A DNA stretch of 64,000 bases from Pseudomonas paralcaligenes (GCF_019655855.1 NZ_BPFX01000007.1:124001-188000); one strand, 5' to 3'; positions 1 through 8,981 are shown, counted from the stretch's first letter. Made by a program: numbers and translations. Notes: generated by a model from the sequence alone, not told the origin.

Positions 1-1919
1 GGGAAACGCCACAGTCGATTACGGTGGTTACCCGACAGCGCATCGAAGACCAGAGGCTCGACAACCTGCCCGATGCGCTGGACGCCACGACCGGTGTCAT
101 CGTCAAGCCCTTCTCGATGGGGGCCGATGCTCCGCAGGTCTGGGCCCGGGGCTCGACCATCAACAACTTCCAGATCGACGGCGTGCCGACCTCGTCTTCC
201 CTGGCCAACTACCTGCAGAGCACCATCGCCTATGACCGCATCGAGGTCGTCCGGGGCGCGACCGGCATGATGAATGGCGTAGGCAGCCCATCAGCGACCA
301 TCAACATGATTCGCAAACGTCCCACATTCGACCCACAGGCCTCGGTCAGCGTCGAGGCCGGCACCTGGGATCGCTACGGCACCGGCATCGATATATCCGG
401 TTCCCTGACCGAATCCGGGAACATACGCGGCAGGCTCGCGGCGGACTACAAGACCCAGCATGCCTGGACGGACAACTACGAGCAGGAGAACACGGCGCTC
501 TACGGCATCGGCGAGATCGATCTCACGGAAAACACGTTGCTGTCCCTGGGGTTCAACCACATCAAACGCTACACGGACTCAGCAACCCGGCTATTCCCCA
601 TTGTCGATATCAATGGCCGCAGGATTTCCACCGATCCATCCGATAACGACTCGCCCGACTGGTCCTACTACGACCATACGCTGAGTAGCGCATTCGCCTC
701 GGTCGAACACCGGTTCGACGGAGGCTGGAGCCTGAAAAGCGAGCTGACCTACTCGAAGTATCACTATGATGCGTTTGTCTCGGCCTTCATGGGCAACGTC
801 GACCTGTCGACCGGCACCGGCGGCAGGGTTCAATCCAGCCACTGGGGTGGGACCGCCGATCAGCACAGCCTCGACACCTACATCACCGGCCCGTTCTCGC
901 TGCTGGGGCGCGAGCATGAACTCATCACCGGCGTAACGCTTGCGACGCTGGAGGCAACCAACCCCAGCTATGCCCAGACTACGCCGACCCACTACATCCC
1001 CAATTTCTGGGATTGGTCGAAGACAAGCCCTGTACCGGCTTTCCGCAGGACCGGGGAAACCGAGTTGCATGAGTACCAGTACAGCGCCTACTTGAGCTTG
1101 CGCTTCAGCCTCACCGACGACACGCGCCTGATCCTCGGTAGCCGTGTCACGGACTGGAAACAGAACCGCGACACGCACAACACCGTAACGGATGCCAAGG
1201 AGAAAACCAGGAGCCGGGAGAGCGGTGTATTCGTTCCTTATGTCGGCGTGACCCACGATCTGGACGACACATGGACGCTGTATGCCAGCTACACGAAAAT
1301 CTTCAATCCCCAGCCTTACTACATCCGGGATATCAATGATCAGGCCTTGCCACCGGAAGAAGGCACCAGCTACGAGGCGGGTATCAAGGCGGGCTTCAAT
1401 GAAGGACGTCTGAACGCCAGCCTCGCGCTGTTCAAGACCGAGCAGGACAGCCTGGCCGTATGGGACGGCGCGACCCGTAGCTATTCCCTGGAAAACGGTA
1501 CCGACACAGAGGGTGTCGAGCTTGAGTTCAATGGCGAGCTTGCCGAGGGGTGGAACCTCAGTAGTGGTTATGTCTACAGCGTCACCCGCAACGCAGAGGA
1601 CCAACGTATCGTCCCCCGCGCGCCACGGCACAGCCTCAAGACGTTTACCACCTACCGCCTGCCCGGCGCTCTGGACAAGCTCACGGTTGGCGGAGGCTTC
1701 AACTGGGAAAGCAAGACCGGCGACAACCTCAAGGTCTACACCCAGGAGAGCTATGCGCTGTTCAGCCTCATGGGGCGTTATGACATCAACCAGAACCTCT
1801 CCATCACAACGAACGTCAACAACCTGTTCAACAAGGAGTATTACGTCGCAACCAATGGTTACTGGGGCGTCCACGGCGCTCCACGTAACGTCATGACGTC
1901 GCTGAAGTACAGTTTCTGA
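1..1919 (+). CDS. TonB-dependent siderophore receptor, 5' end cut by window edge
   Basis: Outer-membrane beta-barrel receptor that takes up a ferric siderophore using TonB energy. The reading frame is open to the left edge: the codons before the first ATG at 24 read ETPQSITVVTRQRIEDQ, the usual start of the TonB plug domain, so signal peptide, any signalling domain and TonB box lie outside. The plug (DGVPTSSSLANY, then IEVVRGATGMMNGVGSPSATINM) is followed by the barrel, and the protein ends NVNNLFNKEYY...LKYSF with the expected C-terminal Phe. About 640 residues are visible. The barrel form resembles the FpvA/FoxA class; the ligand cannot be read from the sequence. An export operon of the MacAB type lies 2 kb downstream on the same strand. 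A GC-rich hairpin follows the stop. Confidence 0.93.
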   Translation, partial: ETPQSITVVTRQRIEDQRLDNLPDALDATTGVIVKPFSMGADAPQVWARGSTINNFQIDGVPTSSSLANYLQSTIAYDRIEVVRGATGMMNGVGSPSATINMIRKRPTFDPQASVSVEAGTWDRYGTGIDISGSLTESGNIRGRLAADYKTQHAWTDNYEQENTALYGIGEIDLTENTLLSLGFNHIKRYTDSATRLFPIVDINGRRISTDPSDNDSPDWSYYDHTLSSAFASVEHRFDGGWSLKSELTYSKYHYDAFVSAFMGNVDLSTGTGGRVQSSHWGGTADQHSLDTYITGPFSLLGREHELITGVTLATLEATNPSYAQTTPTHYIPNFWDWSKTSPVPAFRRTGETELHEYQYSAYLSLRFSLTDDTRLILGSRVTDWKQNRDTHNTVTDAKEKTRSRESGVFVPYVGVTHDLDDTWTLYASYTKIFNPQPYYIRDINDQALPPEEGTSYEAGIKAGFNEGRLNASLALFKTEQDSLAVWDGATRSYSLENGTDTEGVELEFNGELAEGWNLSSGYVYSVTRNAEDQRIVPRAPRHSLKTFTTYRLPGALDKLTVGGGFNWESKTGDNLKVYTQESYALFSLMGRYDINQNLSITTNVNNLFNKEYYVATNGYWGVHGAPRNVMTSLKYSF

Positions 1920-1937
1920 TCCATCAGCGACCGAAGC

Positions 1938-1963
1938 GCCGTGCGCCGACAGGTGCGCACGGC
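1938..1963 (+). terminator. GC-rich hairpin after the receptor gene
   Basis: Perfect 9-bp inverted repeat GCCGTGCGC (1938-1946) and GCGCACGGC (1955-1963), 18 bases after the receptor stop codon. There is no T-run after it, so it may slow or end transcription weakly, or be a REP-like hairpin. Confidence 0.45.
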
Positions 1964-2061
1964 GCGCCCTCCACATACGTGCGGGCCGCCTCTTGTCAGC
2001 CGGTCACGCACACGGCACCTCATCTCTGTACAATGCGCGCCGCCGCCCAATCCCGGGCGCC

Positions 2062-2092
2062 ATGGGTTCCCTAACCCCATCCATCAAAAAGG
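2062..2092 (+). promoter_or_regulatory. preQ1-I riboswitch controlling yhhQ
   Basis: Stem P1 is ATGGG (2062-2066) with CCCAT (2076-2080). The loop begins TTCCC, and the A-rich tail ends AAAAAGG (2086-2092), whose GG can pair with CC at 2070-2071 to form the pseudoknot P2. This is the small H-type pseudoknot layout of the class I preQ1 aptamer. The tail AAGG is also the Shine-Dalgarno sequence, 7 bases before the yhhQ ATG at 2100, so ligand binding should hide the ribosome site (translational OFF switch). The gene downstream is a queuosine-precursor transporter, a known target of this class. A TACAAT -10 box at 2029-2034 would place the transcript start near 2041. Confidence 0.82.
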
Positions 2093-2099
2093 TGCCGTC

Positions 2100-2753
2100 A
2101 TGACTCCGCTCTCCGAGCCGCGCCAGCGTCTGGCGCTGGCCGCCCTGATCGCTTTCCACATCCTCGTCATCGTCGCCAGCAACTACCTGGTGCAACTGCC
2201 GATCACCCTGTTCGGCTGGCATACCACTTGGGGCGCGTTCAGCTTTCCATTCATCTTCCTCGCCACCGACCTGACCGTGCGCCTGCTCGGCAAGGGCGCG
2301 GCGCGCCAGGTCATCGGCCGGGTGATGATTCCCGCCCTGCTGGTGTCCTACGGCGTCTCGATGCTGTTCCAGGAAGGCCGCTTCCAGGGGCTGGCCGCGC
2401 TGGGCCAGTTCAACGAGGTGGTGCTGCGGATTTCCGTCGCCAGCTTCCTCGCCTACGTGGTCGGCCAGCTGCTCGACATCCAGGTCTTCGACCGCCTGCG
2501 CCGCCTGAGCCAGTGGTGGGTCGCGCCGACCGGCGCCATCGTGGTCGGCAGCCTGGTGGACACCTTCGTGTTCTTCTCGGTGGCCTTCTGGCGCAGCGCC
2601 GACCCGTTCATGGCCGAGCACTGGGTGGAGATCGCCACCGTGGACTACGGCATCAAGCTGGCGGTCAGCCTGATGCTCTTCGTGCCGCTCTACGGCGTGC
2701 TGCTGAACGCCATCCTGCGACTACTGGCGGGCCGCCGCCCCGCCACTGCCTGA
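2100..2753 (+). CDS. yhhQ: Queuosine precursor transporter YhhQ (VUT family)
   Basis: Inner-membrane importer for the deazaguanine precursors preQ0/preQ1 used to make queuosine in tRNA. The 217-residue protein has about six hydrophobic segments with the family's polar membrane residues (SNYLVQLPITLFGWHTTWGA, FIFLATDLTVRLLGK, GSLVDTFVFFSVAFW). The start is the ATG at 2100, because it follows the AAGG site inside the riboswitch; the longer open frame from 1941 would run through the aptamer. The gene stands alone and is probably controlled by preQ1 level through the riboswitch. Confidence 0.92.
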   Translation: MTPLSEPRQRLALAALIAFHILVIVASNYLVQLPITLFGWHTTWGAFSFPFIFLATDLTVRLLGKGAARQVIGRVMIPALLVSYGVSMLFQEGRFQGLAALGQFNEVVLRISVASFLAYVVGQLLDIQVFDRLRRLSQWWVAPTGAIVVGSLVDTFVFFSVAFWRSADPFMAEHWVEIATVDYGIKLAVSLMLFVPLYGVLLNAILRLLAGRRPATA

Positions 2754-2788
2754 GACCGCAGCGCGGGCGTAGCCTGCGCGGGTACCGC

Positions 2789-2809
2789 CGCGGGTTACAC
2801 CCGCCCTAC
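2789..2809 (-). repeat. REP-like 21-bp element, copy 1
   Basis: The 21-bp motif CGCGGGTTACACCCGCC... matches the copy at 2956-2976 at 20 of 21 positions (one T to A change). It lies directly left of the CRISPR-like unit. The motif is the common Pseudomonas intergenic GTAGGGCGGGT-type repeat. Confidence 0.8.
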
Positions 2810-2895
2810 TCTGGACTGCCTTTACGGCAGTGAAGGCGCACGCCGGCTCAAAGTTCACCTTACGAACTTTCTGAGCTGCCTATACGGCAGAGAAC
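2808..2895 (-). CRISPR. Solitary type I-F-like CRISPR unit: two repeats, one spacer
   Basis: Read on the minus strand, the first repeat (2895-2868) is 28 bases and differs from the P. aeruginosa I-F repeat I remember at two positions. It keeps the complete Cas6f/Csy4 hairpin CTGCCGTATAGGCAG and the end CTCAGAAA. The second (2835-2808) is degenerate, with about seven changes mostly at its far end, but still holds CTGCC/GGCAG. The two start exactly 60 bases apart, leaving a 32-base spacer (2836-2867): precisely the I-F 28+32 design, with a decayed terminal repeat. The spacer and adjoining repeat end form a 7-bp inverted repeat AAAGTTC/GAACTTT (2850-2856, 2864-2870). No cas gene, leader or further repeat is visible at the 60-base steps on either side. 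Confidence 0.7.
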
Positions 2896-2911
2896 ATGGG
2901 CGCCAAGCCCC

Positions 2912-2976
2912 GTAGGGCGGGTGAAACCCGCGTAAATGCCGCACCATGAGCGGCGCGCGGGTTTCACCCGCCCTAC
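2912..2976. repeat. REP-like inverted pair (21-bp arms)
   Basis: Perfect 21-bp inverted repeat: arm GTAGGGCGGGTGAAACCCGC... at 2912-2932 and its reverse complement at 2956-2976, with a 23-base spacer that contains a small GCCGC/GCGGC hairpin. This is a REPIN-like doublet next to the CRISPR-like unit. It also lies just after the stop codon of the minus-strand gene at 2983-3600 and could act as a 3' stabilising hairpin. Confidence 0.85.
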
Positions 2977-2982
2977 AGCGCC

Positions 2983-3600
2983 TTACTTCACCTCGAACGA
3001 CAGGGTCGCCACATGGGTCACGCTGTCGTACGACTTGCCGTCCACCGTGGCCGAGCCGTTGATCTGCGCCGCGACTTCCAGCACGTAGCGTCCGGGGAAC
3101 GGGGTGTCCAGGGTGACGCCACCGTCGGCACCGGGCTTCAGCACCTTGGTCCACTGGGCGCTGGTGTGCACGTTGACCTGGGAGGCGGACACCACGGTGC
3201 CCTTCCAGTGCAGCTTGAACACGTTGCCGCCGGGCGTAGTCGGCACCAGCTCCAGGTCGTTCTTCGCCGTCGTCTCGCTGCGGCCCTCGCGCGCTTCGAA
3301 CAGGGTCAGCGTCTTGCCGTCGGCGCGCTTGGCCAGCATGCGCAGGTCGCCCGTCGCGCCGGCCAGGGCGAAGGTGTCGCCGGAAGCCGTCAGCGCCTGC
3401 AGGCGGCCGTCACCCAGGCGCTGCTGGGGCTCGGCCAGGGTGGCCAGGCTCAGGCGCTCGGTGGGCTGGTAGTCGCTGAGCACGGCCTTGGCCGAGGCGT
3501 CGGCGCCACGCTCGATCCAGAGGTATTCGGCCTGGGCCAGCGGCGCGGCACCGATCGCCAGCGCCAGCAGCAGCGCGCGGCGTGCAAGGGAAACGGACAT
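2983..3600 (-). CDS. Periplasmic protein, DUF4198/NikM-like
   Basis: A 205-residue exported protein with a clear Sec signal peptide (MSVSLARRALLLALAIGAAPLAQA, cleavage before EYLWIER). The remainder is beta-rich, with the pattern AEYLWIER...VNVHTSAQWTKVLKPGADGGVTLDTPFPGRYVLEV, which resembles DUF4198 proteins found near metal-ion and TonB transport genes. Function is unknown. It stands alone, divergent from the macA operon; the 213-base gap (3601-3813) should hold both promoters, but I could identify only a possible TATAGT at 3777-3782 without a good -35. Family assignment is from overall pattern and moderate. Confidence 0.7.
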   Translation of the reverse strand: MSVSLARRALLLALAIGAAPLAQAEYLWIERGADASAKAVLSDYQPTERLSLATLAEPQQRLGDGRLQALTASGDTFALAGATGDLRMLAKRADGKTLTLFEAREGRSETTAKNDLELVPTTPGGNVFKLHWKGTVVSASQVNVHTSAQWTKVLKPGADGGVTLDTPFPGRYVLEVAAQINGSATVDGKSYDSVTHVATLSFEVK

Positions 3601-3813
3601 GGGAACTCCTTGTGTGGGTGAAGAGGAAGGGCCGCCCGAGGGAGGCTCTGTAGATAAAGACGAACGAGCGCCGAAAACCCTGCACTCCGATTCACGTTTT
3701 TTACAGTCCTGGCAAGGATTTACCCATTCTTGACAGTACTTACCTCCGCCTTACCCACAGTCGACGGCATGCCCCCTATAGTGGCCACCTCCGAATCCGC
3801 CACGTAAACGTCC

Positions 3814-5010
3814 ATGCCCAGACTACGCCCCCGCCACCTGATACCCGCCCTCGCCGCCCTGCTCATCGGCGGCTACGCCCTGAAGACCTGGCTGATTCCC
3901 GCGCCGGCCGGCGAAGGGCTGCTGACCGCCGAGGTGCGCAGCGCCGACATCGAGCAGACGGTGATCGCCACCGGCACGCTGGAGGCCTACAAGCAGGTCA
4001 GCGTCGGCGCCCAGGTGTCCGGGCAGATCACCAAGCTGCATGTCGACTTCGGCGACCAGGTCAAGCAGGGCGACCCCATCGCCGAGATCGACTCGATGAC
4101 CCAGCAGAACGACCTGGCCAACGCCAAGGCCGCGCTCGCCAACGCCAAGGCCCAGCGCGCGGTGCAGGCGGCGGCGCTGAAGAAGGCCCAGCTGGCCTTC
4201 GCCCGGCAGAAGTCGATGCTGGCGCAGAACGCCACCTCGCGGGAGGACTACGAGACCGCCGAGGCCGACCTGGACACCGCCAGGGCCCAGGTCGCCGCCC
4301 TCGACGCGCAGATCCAGCAGGCGCAGATCCAGGCCTCCACCGCCGAGGTGGACCTGGGCTACACCCAGATCACCGCGCCCATCGACGGCACGGTGGTAGG
4401 CGTGGTGGTCAAGGAAGGCCAGACCGTCAACTCGGCGCAGTCGGCGCCGACCATCGTCAAGGTCGCCCAGCTCGACCGCATGACGGTGAAGGCGGAAATC
4501 TCCGAGGCCGACGTGGTCAACCTGAAGCCCGGCCTGCCGGTGTACTTCACCATCCTGGGCGAACCCGGCAAGCGCCACAGCGCGACCCTGCGCATGATCG
4601 AGCCGGCGCCCAGTTCCATCAACGACAACGACAGCTCCTCCAGCGCCTCGTCCGGCACCACCTCCACCGACACGGCCATCTACTACATCGCCGTGTTCGA
4701 CGTGCCCAACCCCGATGGCAAGCTGCGCATCTCCATGACCACCGAGGTCAACATCGTCCTCGACAGCGTCAAGGACGCGCCGAGCATTCCGGTGTCCGCC
4801 CTGGGCAACACCACCCGCGACGGCCGCTACGTGGTCCAGGTGCTGGCCGGCAACGGCAAGGTCGAGCCCCGGCGCATCCGCATTGGCCTGGAAGACTCGA
4901 TCAACGCCCAGGTGCTCGAAGGCCTGGAGGTCGGCGACAAGGTCGTGCTCGGCGACGCCGCCGCCGGTTCCACCACCACCATGCGCATGCGCGGCCCGAT
5001 GAGGCTCTGA
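3814..5010 (+). CDS. macA: MacA/PvdR-type periplasmic adaptor of an ABC efflux pump
   Basis: Membrane-fusion protein joining the MacB ABC transporter to the outer-membrane channel. The 398-residue protein has an N-terminal membrane anchor (about residues 7-25), a split lipoyl domain ([26 protein letters not shown] and the returning [17 protein letters not shown]), an alanine-rich coiled-coil hairpin between them (about 100-170), and beta-barrel and membrane-proximal domains. A low-complexity Ser/Thr insert ([20 protein letters not shown]) sits at about 268-288. It is the first gene of a tight operon, with macB one base after the stop. The three-gene order and a siderophore receptor nearby match Pseudomonas PvdRT-OpmQ, which recycles and exports pyoverdine, but a general MacAB pump is possible. 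Confidence 0.9.
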   Translation: MPRLRPRHLIPALAALLIGGYALKTWLIPAPAGEGLLTAEVRSADIEQTVIATGTLEAYKQVSVGAQVSGQITKLHVDFGDQVKQGDPIAEIDSMTQQNDLANAKAALANAKAQRAVQAAALKKAQLAFARQKSMLAQNATSREDYETAEADLDTARAQVAALDAQIQQAQIQASTAEVDLGYTQITAPIDGTVVGVVVKEGQTVNSAQSAPTIVKVAQLDRMTVKAEISEADVVNLKPGLPVYFTILGEPGKRHSATLRMIEPAPSSINDNDSSSSASSGTTSTDTAIYYIAVFDVPNPDGKLRISMTTEVNIVLDSVKDAPSIPVSALGNTTRDGRYVVQVLAGNGKVEPRRIRIGLEDSINAQVLEGLEVGDKVVLGDAAAGSTTTMRMRGPMRL

Positions 5011-5011
5011 C

Positions 5012-6955
5012 ATGGCGCTTCTCGAACTGCGCGGCCTGCGCCGCGAATTCCCGGCCGGCGAACAGACCATCGCCGTGCTCAAGGACGTCGACCTGAGCAT
5101 CGAGCAGGGCGAGATGGTCGCCATCATCGGCGCCTCCGGCTCGGGCAAGTCGACCCTGATGAACATCCTCGGCTGCCTCGACCGGCCGAGCGCCGGCACC
5201 TACCGCGTCGGCGGCCGCGAGACGGGCCGGCTCGACCCGGACGACCTGGCCGCCCTGCGCCGCGAATACTTCGGCTTCATCTTCCAGCGCTACCACCTGC
5301 TGGGCGACCTGGACGCCGTCGGCAACGTGGAGATTCCTGCCATCTACGCCGGCAAGGACGGCGCCAGCCGTCGCGAGCGCGCCGAGGGCCTGCTGCAGCG
5401 CCTGGGCCTGGGCGAGCGCCTGGGGCACAAGCCCAGTCAGCTCTCCGGCGGCCAGCAGCAGCGCGTCTCCATCGCCCGCGCGCTGATGAACGGCGGCCAG
5501 GTGATCCTCGCCGACGAACCCACCGGTGCCCTCGACAGCCACAGCGGCGAGGAGATGCTCAAGCTGCTGCGCGAGCTGCACGCCGCCGGCCACACGGTGA
5601 TCATCGTCACCCACGACATGAAGGTGGCGGAAACCGCCGACCGCCTGATCGAGATCAGCGACGGCTGCATCATCGCCGACCGCCGCCTGCGTGGCGGCGA
5701 CGATGCGCGCGCCCTCGACGAGCCCGCGCCGGCCCGCGAGGCGGGCGCCCTGCGCGCCGGCTTCGGCCAGTTCCGCGAGGCCTTCCGCATGGCCCTGCTG
5801 GCGATGCTCTCGCACAAGCTGCGCACCTTCCTGACCATGCTCGGCATCATCATCGGCATCGCCTCGGTGGTGTCGGTGGTCGCCCTCGGCCAGGGCTCGC
5901 AGCAGAAGATCCTGGAGAACATCAGCGCCATCGGCACCAACACCATCGACATCTACCCCGGCAAGGGCTTCGGCGACCGCCGCTCGGCGCGCATCCAGAC
6001 CCTGGTGCCGGCCGATGCCGACGCGCTGGCCGGCCAGGACTTCGTCGACAGCGTCACCCCGTCGGTGTCCAGCAGCGGCACCCTGCGCTACCGCGAACAG
6101 GCGCTGAGCGTGTCCATGAGCGGGGTCGGCGAGCAGTTCTTCCGCGCCAAGGGCTACACCTTCGCCCAGGGCCGCGCGTTCGACACCAAGGCGGTGCGCG
6201 AGTCGGCGCAGAGCGCGGTGATCGACAGCAACACCTACCAGAAGCTGTTCGCCGGCAAGCAGGCGCTCGGCCAGGTGATCCTGCTCGGCAAGGTGCCGGT
6301 GCGCATCGTCGGCGTGCTCGACCCGATCCAGAGCAACTTCGGCGGCAGCGACCAGCTGCGCGTCTACCTGCCCTACACCGCAGTGATGAACCGCATGCTC
6401 GGCCAGTCGCACCTGGAGAGCATCACCGTGCGGGTGGACGACAGCGTCTCCAGCGACGCCGCCGAGCAGGGCATCATCCGCCTGCTCACCCGCCGCCACG
6501 GGGTGCAGGACTTCTTCGTGATGAACACCGACACCATCCGCCAGACCATCGAGAAGACCAGCCAGACCATGACCCTGCTGATCTCGGCCATCGCCCTGAT
6601 CTCGCTGCTGGTCGGTGGCATCGGGGTGATGAACATCATGCTGGTGTCGGTCACCGAGCGGACCCGCGAGATCGGCGTGCGCATGGCGGTCGGCGCGCGG
6701 CAGAGCGACATCATGCGCCAGTTCCTGATCGAGGCGGTGCTGGTCTGCCTGATCGGTGGTGCCTTGGGCGTCATGGCCGCGCTGGCCTTCGGCGCGCTGT
6801 TCAGCCGCCTCACCAGCGAGTTCAGCCTGGTGTTCTCCGGCGCCTCCATCGTCGCCGCCTTCCTCTGCTCCACGGTCATCGGCCTGGTGTTCGGCTTCCT
6901 GCCGGCCCGCAACGCCGCTCGCCTGGACCCCGTCGACGCCCTTTCCCGAGAGTAG
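5012..6955 (+). CDS. macB: MacB/PvdT-type ABC transporter (ATPase-permease fusion)
   Basis: Inner-membrane half of a mechanotransmission-type tripartite exporter; 647 residues, the normal MacB length. The N-terminal ATPase has Walker [10 protein letters not shown] (40-48), signature LSGGQ (144-148) and Walker B VILADEP (164-170). The first membrane helix follows at about 273-295 ([20 protein letters not shown]), then a large periplasmic domain, and three C-terminal helices from about 525 with the FtsX motif [14 protein letters not shown]. It starts one base after macA and ends four bases before the channel gene, so the three are surely co-transcribed. The likely substrate, by analogy with PvdT, is a siderophore. 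Confidence 0.95.
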   Translation: MALLELRGLRREFPAGEQTIAVLKDVDLSIEQGEMVAIIGASGSGKSTLMNILGCLDRPSAGTYRVGGRETGRLDPDDLAALRREYFGFIFQRYHLLGDLDAVGNVEIPAIYAGKDGASRRERAEGLLQRLGLGERLGHKPSQLSGGQQQRVSIARALMNGGQVILADEPTGALDSHSGEEMLKLLRELHAAGHTVIIVTHDMKVAETADRLIEISDGCIIADRRLRGGDDARALDEPAPAREAGALRAGFGQFREAFRMALLAMLSHKLRTFLTMLGIIIGIASVVSVVALGQGSQQKILENISAIGTNTIDIYPGKGFGDRRSARIQTLVPADADALAGQDFVDSVTPSVSSSGTLRYREQALSVSMSGVGEQFFRAKGYTFAQGRAFDTKAVRESAQSAVIDSNTYQKLFAGKQALGQVILLGKVPVRIVGVLDPIQSNFGGSDQLRVYLPYTAVMNRMLGQSHLESITVRVDDSVSSDAAEQGIIRLLTRRHGVQDFFVMNTDTIRQTIEKTSQTMTLLISAIALISLLVGGIGVMNIMLVSVTERTREIGVRMAVGARQSDIMRQFLIEAVLVCLIGGALGVMAALAFGALFSRLTSEFSLVFSGASIVAAFLCSTVIGLVFGFLPARNAARLDPVDALSRE

Positions 6956-6959
6956 AACC

Positions 6960-8363
6960 GTGAAGCGATTCCCCCTCGCCACCCTGCCCCTGGCCCTCGC
7001 CCTGACCCTGTGCGGCTGCGGCTCGCTGATCTCCACACCGTACCAGCGCCCGGCGCTGGACATCCCGGCCAACTGGCAGCAGCTCGCCGAGGCCCAGGCC
7101 GGCAGCCACGCCGACTGGTGGAAGGGCTTCGGCGACCCGCAGCTGGACCGCCTGGTCGAACAGGCCCTGGCGAAGAACAACGAACTGGGCAGCGCGCTGC
7201 TCAACATCCGCCGCGCGCAACTGCAGGCGGGCCTGGCGCGCAGCGACCAGTGGCCGCAGGCCAGCAGCAGCTTCAGCGCCGACCGTACCCGCGCCCTGCG
7301 CGGCGAAGGCAGCACCTCGCACAGCTACTCGCTGACCGCCTCGGTGGGCTGGGAAGCCGACCTGTGGAACCGCCTGGGCAGCGCCACCGACGCCGCCGAA
7401 CTGGAGGCCCTGGCCACCGAGCAGGACTACGCCGCCACCCGCCTGTCGCTGATCGGCACGGTCGCCACCCTCTACTGGCAGATCGCCTACCTCAACGAAC
7501 GCCTCGCCGCCAGCGCCGCGAGCATCGACTATGCGCGCCAGACCCTGGCGCTGGTGCAGGCGCAGTACAACGCCGGGCGCGGCTCCTCGCTGGAACTGGC
7601 CGAGGCGCGGCAGAGCCTGGAAAGCCAGCTCGCCAGCGAGCTGGACCTGCGCCAGCAGCGGGTGGAGCAGCTCAACGCCCTGGCCGTGCTGTTCGACAGT
7701 GCCGCTCCGGTGGCGATGGACGAGCCCCGGCACCTGGCCCGCACCGACCTGCCCGAGGTAGAAGCGGACCTGCCGGCCTCGCTGCTGGCCCGCCGGCCGG
7801 ACCTGCGCGCAGCCGAACTGCGCCTGCGCAGCACCCTGAAGAACGTCGACGCCACCCGCGCCAGCTACTATCCGGACCTCAGCCTGACCGGCACCCTCGG
7901 CTACTCCAGCGAGGCGCTCGGCAACCTGCTGCGCAACCCGGTCGGCGCGCTGGGAGCGGGCATCACCCTGCCGTTCCTGAAATGGCAGCAGATGCAGCTC
8001 GACATCGACGTCTCCGAGACCGACTACGCACTGGCCGTCAACGGCTTCCGCCAGACGCTCTACGAAGCCCTCGCCGACGTGGAGAACAACCTCGCCGGCC
8101 GCCGCCACTACGCCGAGCAGGAGGGTATGCGCGCCCGTGCCCTGGAAGCCGCCCGGGAAGCCGAGCGCATCTACCGCATCCGCTACCAGTCCGGCGCGGA
8201 GACGCTGCAGTCCTGGCTCGCCGCCCAGGAGACCCGGCGCAGCGCCGAGATCACCCTGGCGGAGAACCGTCTGAACCAGCTGCTCAACTACGTCACCCTC
8301 AGCCAGGCGCTGGGCGGCGATGCCCAGTCTCCCGACAGCCTGGAGGTCGAGCCGGCCGGCTGA
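6960..8363 (+). CDS. opmQ: Outer-membrane efflux lipoprotein, OpmQ/NodT family
   Basis: TolC-like outer-membrane channel of the pump encoded just upstream. The start is the GTG at 6960, four bases after the macB stop, because it gives a proper lipoprotein signal, KRFPLATLPLALALTLCGCG, with the lipidated Cys in LTLC. The ORF can be opened further left into macB, but that would bury the signal peptide. The mature protein (about 450 residues) shows the NodT pattern: PANWQQ, DWWKGFGDPQLDRLVEQAL, two helical repeats and VSLLARRPDLRAAE-like ASLLARRPDLRAAE. Last gene of the macA-macB-opmQ operon; no clear terminator hairpin follows. Confidence 0.92.
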   Translation: MKRFPLATLPLALALTLCGCGSLISTPYQRPALDIPANWQQLAEAQAGSHADWWKGFGDPQLDRLVEQALAKNNELGSALLNIRRAQLQAGLARSDQWPQASSSFSADRTRALRGEGSTSHSYSLTASVGWEADLWNRLGSATDAAELEALATEQDYAATRLSLIGTVATLYWQIAYLNERLAASAASIDYARQTLALVQAQYNAGRGSSLELAEARQSLESQLASELDLRQQRVEQLNALAVLFDSAAPVAMDEPRHLARTDLPEVEADLPASLLARRPDLRAAELRLRSTLKNVDATRASYYPDLSLTGTLGYSSEALGNLLRNPVGALGAGITLPFLKWQQMQLDIDVSETDYALAVNGFRQTLYEALADVENNLAGRRHYAEQEGMRARALEAAREAERIYRIRYQSGAETLQSWLAAQETRRSAEITLAENRLNQLLNYVTLSQALGGDAQSPDSLEVEPAG

Positions 8364-8441
8364 GGGGGTACGGCGGGAAACTTCGACGCTGCGCTTGGCT
8401 CAAAACCTTACCGGTCGCCGACCAGACTGCGGGAAACGCCG

Positions 8442-8981
8442 ATGAAACCCACCCTGATCTACCACGTGGCCGCCAGCCTGGACGGGTACATCGCGCGCCC
8501 CGACGGCAGCATCGACTGGCTGCACGGGATCGGCGACGACCCGGGCCATGCCGACTTCTATAAAAGCGTCGACGGCCTGCTGATGGGCCGCGCCACCTAC
8601 GACGCGATCAACAGCCTGGAGGGCGACTGGCCCTATCCCGGCAAGGCCTGCCTGGTGCTCGCCCGCAACCCCATCGGCAGGTCTTCCTCCGGGGTGCAGG
8701 GCCGCCACTGCACCCCGGCCGAGGCGCTGGAGGAGCTGGCCGGACGGGGCTGCCAACGGGTCTGGCTGGTCGGCGGCGGCAGCCTGGCCGCCAACTGCCT
8801 AGCCGCCGGCCTGCTCGACGAACTGATCGTGAACGTGGTGCCCTACCTGCTCGGCGCCGGCATCCCCCTGTTCTCCACCGGCCTCGAACGCCCGCTGCGC
8901 CTGATCGGCGAGCGGCGCTTCGCCTGCGGGCTGGTGCAGCATCACTACCAGGTGCTCCCGGAAGCCGCGCTGGCGAGCTAG
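8442..8981 (+). CDS. Dihydrofolate reductase / RibD C-terminal family protein
   Basis: A 179-residue cytoplasmic protein of the RibD_C (YyaP/YwjB-like) NADPH-reductase fold. The N-terminus IYHVAASLDGYIARPDGSIDWL and the segment DGLLMGRATYD are family hallmarks, followed by the nucleotide-binding VWLVGGGSLAANCL and VPYLLGAGIPLF. Members reduce unknown pterin- or pyrimidine-like substrates; specificity cannot be told. It stands alone between the opmQ gene and the FKBP gene, on the same strand as both. Confidence 0.85.
   Translation: MKPTLIYHVAASLDGYIARPDGSIDWLHGIGDDPGHADFYKSVDGLLMGRATYDAINSLEGDWPYPGKACLVLARNPIGRSSSGVQGRHCTPAEALEELAGRGCQRVWLVGGGSLAANCLAAGLLDELIVNVVPYLLGAGIPLFSTGLERPLRLIGERRFACGLVQHHYQVLPEAALAS

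Noticed and set aside
3777..3782. TATAGT as the macA -10 promoter box
   Set aside because: No acceptable -35 hexamer at 16-18 bases upstream, so the promoter call is not supported.
4901..7315. An 804-residue open frame on the minus strand across macB, and many other long antisense frames
   Set aside because: They are shadows produced by high GC codon bias opposite well-supported genes; composition is Gly/Ala/Arg/His-rich without domains.
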